A stretch of DNA of 64,000 nt from Paramacrobiotus metropolitanus. Taxonomy: Eukaryota; Tardigrada; Eutardigrada; Parachela; Macrobiotidae. The position numbers were made by a program, and so were the translations under genes. The notes beneath the pieces were generated by a model. The model searched no databases. It had not been told where the DNA came from and saw only the letters and a program-made list of their open reading frames with translations. Positions 56,935 through 64,000 of the stretch are shown piece after piece. Position 1 is the first letter of the stretch. Every line of letters starts with the position of its first letter. The stretch is from the NCBI RefSeq assembly GCF_019649055.1, contig NW_026570271.1:1-64000 (forward strand), in the 5' to 3' direction.

Positions 56935-57389
56935 ATTTCCTTTTATTTCACATTTATGAATTCCGCTTATACATATGTGCACAATGACCTTCTCAAGGTT
57001 CCTTTTTGCAGCTTGTACTATGCGTTACCTAGCCGCTAACAAAAGTCTGGCGTTGCAATGGCTGTAGAATGCGGCGGCTGGCTTCTGCGGCGATATTTTA
57101 AAAAAATTAAAAATTAATCCGCTGTGCACAAAATTGCCATTAAAGCTCACGAGAACTCAAAACGCAAACGAAGCTGACTGCACCCATCACCACTCGCCCT
57201 TTTAGCTACTGCCACCACCTTTCAGTTTATGTGTTATAATGTTGCCACCAGCGGCTTTTTTTTCAATTCTGTTCCGGCAGAAAAATCAGCGGCTCTTTTT
57301 CAATTCATGTTGCCACCACCGGCAGAAAAAATCGCATAGCAAAGCTTAATGGCACATTGGCACTTAATGGATCACTAAAATCCGGCCAT

Positions 57390-57450
57390 ATTTTTTATAT
57401 TGAACTTAGCATCTTCGGGATTTCATTTGCTGAACTCCGCAGCAAATGCG
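57390..57450 (+). pseudogene. Short RT C-terminus relic
   Basis: Plus-strand frame reads IFGISFAELRS, close to TFGVSFAELIR of 55801-56235. Too short to assign an element. Confidence 0.3.
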
Positions 57451-57744
57451 ATCACACAAAAGTGCACAATTATGACAATCTCTTCGTTGCTGCACGCGCG
57501 GAAACTAAATTCCGGTGTCCTCGCTTCCGGTTGATCTCAAGGCTTTCTTAATCAGTGGTGAAGACAGATTGGTACCGAGAGTTTCGCCAGCACCGCAGAG
57601 TCATAAACAAACGACTAGCCATCTTTCCACACCAAAAGCACCCAAAGGTCGTCGCCAGCACCTTTTGTACCTTTCTGGCAGTTCACAACACAACCTGTAC
57701 TAGCGCACGCAATGTCTTGTAGGAAATGATCAAGGAGTGCATGG

Positions 57745-57907
57745 CAATAGTCAAGGGGTGAGAAAGGTGGTGACAATAGTCCGCTTTATTTAAAAAAAGG
57801 GGGTGACAATAGCCAAAAGGGGGTGCGAGGCGGTGACAATAGTCCGCTTTATTTAAAAAAAGGGTGTGACAATAGCCAAAAGGGGGTGCGAGGTGGTGAC
57901 TGTAGTC
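57745..57907 (+). repeat. Repeats of AAAGGGGGTGACAATAGCC, right block
   Basis: Includes an almost exact 64-bp tandem duplication (AGTCCGCTTTATTTAAAAAA ... GGGGTGCGAGG), starting at about 57778 and 57842. Together with 56826-56934 it brackets about 0.8 kb that contains an RT relic. Confidence 0.75.
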
Positions 57908-58686
57908 GCACCCAAAATAAAAATAATTCATTTCTAAGGCGTGCTTTTCCTGTTGTTTTCGGGACATAATCACGATTTCTGAATTCTGCAGTTGGCCAAA
58001 AGATATTGTCGCGGTGTGTATTGTAGCCCCTGACGTCGGCGGTCAGGGATATAGGCACCCGTACCTATGGCAACGTCAGCAAAAGCGGTATTCTTCAAAT
58101 AAACAACTCCACCAGTGTAAAATTCTGTCCGACGTCAAAAGGCCTAGAAATTAGGGATGTGCACCACTTCCGGCTAACACTTAAAGACCACCCCAAAGCC
58201 AGAAATCATGGTTAGCCAGAAATCATGGTTAAATCATGGTAATCATGCCTGTTCAGGTATGAGGATCCATCTTTCACCAAACTGAATTCCACAATTTTCT
58301 GCAATTGTGTAACGATTTTTTAAAGATTGAGAGTGGGTGAAATTTGGTTTAGCATTTTGAAAAAATACGAGAACCGTGGCCTGGGAAACGGCATTACTTA
58401 CAAACGAGCGACACCAGACAAGGTTAAAACGTGTCTGCCGATCAGCGAAGCGTACTACATAGTTTACTCCGCTTGAACAGTAAAAATGTTAAATTTCAAC
58501 TATAATAATTCGGCACTGCCACCTGTTGATTGATCGATGCCCATTCTGCAGATCGCAGTTCGGGAAAAATTTTTAAATCATAATTGTCAGATTATGCAGT
58601 TGCAGTCATCGTCAATTAGCTAAGCCTCCGCTGGCCGGCGGGTCTTACTCGTCGCCTGTTTATCGCTAGTTAAACAGTTTTTTTAA
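57908..58686. other. Intergenic stretch, nothing recognised
   Basis: Only a short repeat (AATCATGGTTAGCCAGAAATC, 58203-58246). No gene. Confidence 0.55.
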
Positions 58687-58827
58687 AACTGCTGATGGTC
58701 GATGCGCGCAGGCCGATTCTGCGCTTACAGGTGCTTTAGCGCGCTATCCGCCGCCACCGCATCCAGCCGGAAGGTGCGGTATCGAAAGCAACTTCTCAAG
58801 GCAGCGTCCAACTAATTTCGGATGCAG
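58687..58827 (+). pseudogene. Deletion relic of a GPCR paralog
   Basis: 58687-58750 matches the TM2 region of the GPCR (AACTGCTGATGGTCG then GGCCGAT-CTGC-TACAGGTGCT-TAGCGCGCTA; GPCR 4308-4370). Directly after, 58767-58827 matches the end of the GPCR tail exon and the sequence beyond its stop (AGCCGGAA-GCG-TATC-AAAGCA-CTTCT; GPCR 5197-5260). Everything from TM3 to the tail is missing, so no receptor can be made. Confidence 0.65.
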
Positions 58828-61800
58828 AAATGTTCCTTACGTATCTTATTCTATATGTATCTTGTTTCATACGTATCATGGCTAGTTAAAGTGGGTAGTT
58901 AAAGTAGGCTAGGCTCTGTAGCAAAAATTCCTTGTGGACGCTGAATCGGTATTCACGCTTGATTAAACAGTAAGTGCAATACTTGTACTGTATCCTCGTG
59001 GTAAGTGTTCACGGTGAGTGGTGGCCCATTCTCAAGGCGCAAGGCCCGCAACCGCAATGGACATGCGTCCAGGCGTTGAATAACACGCTGACCGGAAATC
59101 ACAATTTCGAGCAGTTAGTTTGTGCCATGTCCCCGGTTTATTTCCGCGAGTTTCCCCCGACCATCTCGCATAGTATCGTTTCTTTGGATATTACGAATCA
59201 CATGCAGAGTACGCTGATAGGGTTTTCGGAAATGTCTACCTCTGTATAAGCATCAACACTCTCCCTATTTTTACTGCCGAAACGGCTGGGTTCAAGGAGC
59301 ATCGCTCGTAACACGCACGGCCCAAAGGGCGATTTCCTTTCTCCCTGCCCGTACTCCTGTGGAAGTTACTTTCCTATCTGATGTGATTTATATTTTACTG
59401 AAGTTTTGAAGCTAAATTCGAAGAAAAACGGACGCGAAATGCCAAATCAAACCATCTGCTTTAACGGCACAGATAAATACGATAACGGCACATTATTGCG
59501 CTGACATACTGTGCATGATAAGTACGCATGCAAAGTGACAAAAAATAAAAATTCAGATCTATCCGATGTTAGATGTCTATCAGATTAGTACATTTTTATA
59601 AGGTCTGCCGCTGAAGACTGTAGAATGACAATCCGAAAAATTATTATCATTCATTCACGTACTAGTTATAGTATAAGTTAGCATATCATACTAGTTAGCA
59701 TAAGTTTTGGCATGTAATTTGAAGTATTCTCAATATTCTGCAACCTCCTCCTGCTTAGCAGATTATGTGTCAACCGATAATTATCATATCGGTTTTTATA
59801 CATGACCACCAGTTTGGCTGTCTTTGTAAAGCAGTTCCTGTTAAAATACCGGTATGTCCACTTGGCCCACACAATATATCGTAGATGGAAGTCAAAATAC
59901 GACAAATGATTTTAAATAGGTAAGAGGGCGTTAGGATGCTTTAATATACAGGCGTGGTAGCGCCAAGTTGAAGACAGCGCATATTTAGTTCGCCCCCTCA
60001 CTTCCCTGTTCTTGTTGGTCCTCCTCAATTATTATGGATAAGACTATGGTTCATGGTACACCTATTCGAAAAAAAATTTTTGCTGTCGTTTGTATAGATC
60101 TCATATTATTTATATTTTAATTTCATTTCCGGTGAAATTTCGACTGACCAGCGTTTTCAGGGTATTTTGGCTTGCAACTTTTTTAACGGTCTTCGTAATT
60201 TTCAGTGTTTGTTTTTTTTTCTCATGTACTTTTCCGCCTATTTCAAGAAAAAAATAAGGTGGTTGGCTTTCTTTATCTTCCACAGGAAAGAGGAATTTTT
60301 TAAAATATGCTGTTTCCAAAAACCGACCGGGATTTTTTAGGTCGCCGTGGTAAATTCCCCTGTACACTTGTAAGGCCTCACTCGGCTTCTCCCGGCGTAT
60401 TTTCGCACAGACACAACTGTTAGGTGTCCTAGTTTTGTGTCTGCTCAGGGGGTAGTCGCTATTAGCTGCACTTCGTCCAACAAAATCTGGGACCTTCTGT
60501 GTCATCCAGGAATCTTCCCTTTGAGAGACCCTGCAGAATCGGAAACCAATCCGAATTTGGAACAATTTTGTTTTGTTTGTTGGCACAAATATCAGCCTTT
60601 ACGGTGATGAAAAGTACGAAAGAGACCCCGACGATCTGGATTTTTTGCGTAATTGTACGGCTTTAATATACGTCTATAAGGGTGGATATTTCAGTCAACT
60701 AACACCGCATTTTAATCAAAGTCAAACTTATAGCCAAACTAATTTTTCCTTTTTATTCAGTAAAAAATTTAAAGAGTGGTTTGAAATTCCAGTCCAAATA
60801 TCATTTCGGAGAAAAACTGGTGCATTTTAATTTTATTTAAATAACGCCATAAAATCATAGGTAACCCACTACTGTAGGGCTTGAATCGAAGTTTTTTTTT
60901 GTCTCGAATTTCTTTTTCTCTTCTAATCGAATTATTTCAAACTTAAAATCGGATTTCGTGACGAAATACGAGTTCTTTCAACGTTTATTTTCATTTTTTT
61001 CCCTGTACTGAATACAACCAATCACTTGGAAAGAATAATTAAAAATTATTATTTCTGAGTTTAAAAGTTTATTTTGTATCAACCTTTTTTATCTCCAACA
61101 TGTTAAAAATACGCTTAAATTTTTATCTTACATATCATGCAACGGAGTATTATCGCATATTGTACAAGAATCGTGGATCGATGCTATGTCATATTGTTAT
61201 GTAGAGTTTTAGACTAACGTATCCACAATTCACTCACTGTGCACAAAAACAGGTGGATGGAAAACATGCAACATGATCATTTAGCGGTGCTCTTAATCTA
61301 TAGATTAATCACTTACCAATATGATGTAAATAAATGGTGTACAAATATTCCGCGTAATTTTTTTCACGTGGATTGCAACAGACGGCCGATATAATAATTC
61401 TCATAATTTCAAGATCTGTCAGATCTTCGCTTATCCTGTTCAATTTTTTGTTAATAACAAATCCTGGCAATAATATGTAATCGATGAAATACTTTTATAT
61501 ACGATAGTTATTACGGAAAAAACGGTGATTAGTATCCAATCTGTGTTCCAAAATGGCACAAGCTATTGGGGATCGGGGAAACGAGTCTTTCCCAAACAAA
61601 CAGTCAATGCAGATTATGTTATGCTAGATATGTAAAAATGTGCAGCGTTGTGCTGTGAGAACTAATTCAGGATGTGGGCTTGTTTCCGTACTCCGTACTT
61701 GCAACGCCGAGAGCAGAAGAATTGTTAGGAGTTAATTTAAGCACGTTAAGCGTGGCCTTTTCTGGAAACAAAGCACTGGTATCTGTTTCGCTGTATATCG

Positions 61801-62162
61801 GCATCGCTGTCTCTATCTGGTTCCTCTTTGTCCTGAACCAGTAACATGAATAATAAATACCACTACTATCATACTATACAGGCAGAGGAAATGTTGATGG
61901 GTGTCACTGGTGTGCTTGCCCGATTCGCTTCCTGAAGATGTTATCGACACACAGTACGTATCATTCGCGAATGCAGTATTATCCACCGCTACGCATACGG
62001 CATACTTAACCACATTGTTAATTACCAACTTACCATAGGGTAACGGCCGCCCTTTTGGGTGGCCGTTATTTTTGATAACTTCATTTGAAAACCTATCTGA
62101 TTCGACAGCCCGCTTCATCGCCTTACAATACTCCATACTCGAATACGTCAGCGTCGGCCAAG
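58828..62162. other. Intergenic region, no confident gene
   Basis: 58974-59249 (+) is an open frame whose last part (EFPPTISHSIVSLDITNHMQ) resembles a leucine-rich-repeat N-cap, possibly one exon of an LRR protein, but no partner exons were found. 60110-60586 (-) and 60573-60830 (+) are open frames without recognised domains. 62041-62067 is a hairpin (AACGGCCGCCC, TTTT, GGGTGGCCGTT). The rest is AT-rich. Confidence 0.45.
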
Positions 62163-63586
62163 GTCAAAAGGAGGAAGGAAATTTTGTGTGGTCAAAAGGA
62201 GGAAGGGAAATTTTCTGGAGTCAAAAGGAGGAAGGAAATTTTTCGGGTCAAAAGAGGAAGGAAAGTTTCGCATTCAGTGACATAATGATAAAATTTTTTG
62301 ACGAAACGAATTTTATAACCCAACTCCCGGTAGCGCTTGAAACATGTCAACCGTTCACACGAAGAACAAGAAATCCAAAACAGAAAGTCCATTCAAAAAC
62401 ACGAAACAACAAAAATAAAGAAAAAAAAGCGACTGCGTTTGCTGAAGACATCGAATACTTTTGCTTACATAGGCATATGCTGATCATCCGAATTGTGAAA
62501 CCAAAATAAATACTGTACTACAGAAAAATCTACATACGCCGTTCAAGGTCTTCATCAACCCCTACAATTAATTTGCCGTTTAGCAAAAATTTAAAAAAGG
62601 AACTGCCTATAGGCATCCCCTCAGCCCCGTTATCTGTAGTATCCCTGTTTTCCGTTATGTTCTGAGGTTTCTTGACAATAATGGAGAATTCTAGTGATTG
62701 CACCCTGCTAAGTTTCCGTTGTGCAGCGACAGTTGCCTGGCACGAATCAATGCAATGGTCTGCGCTTGGTAGTGAAATACAGAAGGCACCTCAGCACCCC
62801 AGAGAATGCAGTATTTACCAAAGCTCCCACGCCCCACCCAACGCATCCGGCAAGCAGAGTCTGAAACTGGTTGCAAAAGGGGATGCCTATAGCAAACGGG
62901 GTGAAAGGTGCCTATAGCCTCACTAGTTAAAAATCAGTACAACGGATAATAATTTTTTTATCTAAGTGCTTTGTATTAGAATTGCCCAGCGACATCTTCA
63001 CGAAAATACTTACGGGAATGACGCTTTGTGCGAAATGCGTTCATATGCGTCGCTGTTTTTGTTCGTCCACCGGCTAGATTACACCCGTCAGCTACGTCGG
63101 TCTGGACACGGGAAAGCTTGGTTGTTTTGATGAGCTATAAAGGAATCAGACAAGATCACACCCGGTGCAGCATCGTAAAGGGCTTTTGTCCAACCGTTTG
63201 TCGCTACACAGACTTTGGTCGGGTAGTATACCGGTATGTTATTGTTATGTCGAGTTCAAGCGCAGTGCTCGGTATGGAAATAAGATGCAAGGCATTTGCG
63301 CGCCATTTTTCGAGCGATGATGCAATAGTCATTGAGGCAATAGTTATTATGGAATGCTCCGGACGTAGATTTAATAATTTATCGGTGGTTGTATTAAATA
63401 CGGAGTTTTAAGAAAAACCAAAAAAATTTTCCTTCCTCTTTGACCCGAAAAATTTCCTTCCTCCTTTTGACTCCAGAAAATCTCCTTCCTCCTTTTGACC
63501 ACACAAAATTTCCTTCCTCTAAAATTCCTTCCTCCTTCTGACCACACAAAATTTCCTTCCTCTAAAATTTCCTTCCTCCTATTGAC
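62163..63586. mobile_element. Foldback-like element with internally repetitive inverted arms
   Basis: The left arm (62163-62268) is built of units GTCAAAAGGAGGAAGGAAAT followed by TTTGTGTG, TTTCTGGA and TTTTCGGG in that order. The right arm (63424-63586) is the reverse complement with the same unit order and one extra unit. The matching order of the variable spacers shows that the arms are one inverted repeat, not independent microsatellites. The interior (about 1.15 kb) has no transposase; it holds a further inverted motif pair (TGCCTATAGGCATCCCC at 62604; GGGGATGCCTATAGC at 62879). Confidence 0.7.
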
Positions 63587-64000
63587 ATTGTCCACAGCGG
63601 CCCAGAGTCCTCGCTAGGTAAAGTAAATATTATATTCATCCGCACCAAACGATATTTGAATTTTGAATATTATAACTAGGAAAGTGCACTCGCTTTAGGC
63701 GGGCACTGCATGACCGAACCGTAGCCGGAAGATATAATTCAACGAGCGAGCGAAGCGAGCGAGTTCTATTCTTTAACTTCTGGGCCAAAAACAGCTCGTG
63801 CGCCCCATTAGTGTAGAGAAAACGGCTCCTTAGAATTACATTTAAGGTTTTTAATCGTTCTGTGACGAGCCCTAGGGCTGCCGAAAAACGCCAGAAGTGA
63901 CGAGAAAACTCTGCGTGGTCCGGAAGCGGAAGATGGGGTTTAACATAAAGGTCTACGGAAATGCGCTGCAACGATCGGCTAACCATAAGCTAATGGTTAG
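63587..64000. other. Window end, no gene seen
   Basis: An open frame at 63636-63986 (-) has no recognisable domain. 63750-63770 contains GAGCGAGCGAAGCGAGCGAG, a low-complexity motif. Confidence 0.5.

Noticed and set aside
60110-60586. Open frame of 158 codons (-)
   Set aside because: No domain recognised, AT-rich, Lys-rich end; overlaps a plus-strand frame. Cannot be excluded but not supported.
63028-63411. Open frame of 127 codons (+)
   Set aside because: Lies inside the foldback-like element and has no recognisable features.
1-64000. tRNA or rRNA genes
   Set aside because: I looked for B-box-like GGTTCRANNCC sequences with pairing arms and for conserved rRNA words and found no convincing case.

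Overview
The window is animal nuclear DNA: genes are split by short GT-AG introns, gene density is low, and there are metazoan-type transposons (pogo-like DNA transposon, non-LTR and LTR retroelements, MITE and foldback sequences) and a rhodopsin-family GPCR. An invertebrate is likely. A tardigrade would fit, but nothing here proves it.

Layout. 1-4088: intergenic, with a palindromic motif present three times. 4089-5230 (+): a two-exon GPCR. 6465-55643 (-): a tandem array of one multi-exon gene family. Each family gene codes for a large predicted DNA-binding protein with five helix-turn-helix (HTH) repeats in the first exon, a basic RRSARL-type tract, a sixth HTH in a later exon, and a pair of C2H2-like zinc fingers in the last exon. 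I see seven paralogous blocks but only four terminal zinc-finger exons. When splice sites and phases are followed, the blocks resolve into four genes: G1 (6465-12443, predicted 1020 aa), G2 (14272-33120, 1882 aa if two and a half blocks are joined), G3 (36944-50364, 1843 aa if two blocks are joined) and G4 (52140-55643, 882 aa). Module borders (E1|E2|E3-E4|E5) are all phase 1, so modules can be lost, doubled or fused without breaking the frame, and the array shows each of these events. I do not recognise this family and consider it the main novelty of the window.

The array's introns and spacers hold later insertions: a gag-only LTR element with identical LTRs (20705-21977), a 5'-truncated non-LTR retrotransposon (27879-29995), a complete pogo-like transposon with TIRs and TA duplication (44758-47129), a TA-flanked MITE (12773-13199), a large palindrome (34287-35102), several near-perfect hairpins, and a small RG-rich multi-exon gene (23239-23976) inside a G2 intron. 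55800-63986: no confident gene; it has retroelement relics, a deletion relic of the GPCR (about 58687-58827) and foldback-like repeats (62163-63586).

The array genes probably act in the nucleus as DNA-binding proteins. Their targets are unknown. Exon joins were inferred by eye from splice dinucleotides, phase and comparison between paralogous copies; no transcript data were available.
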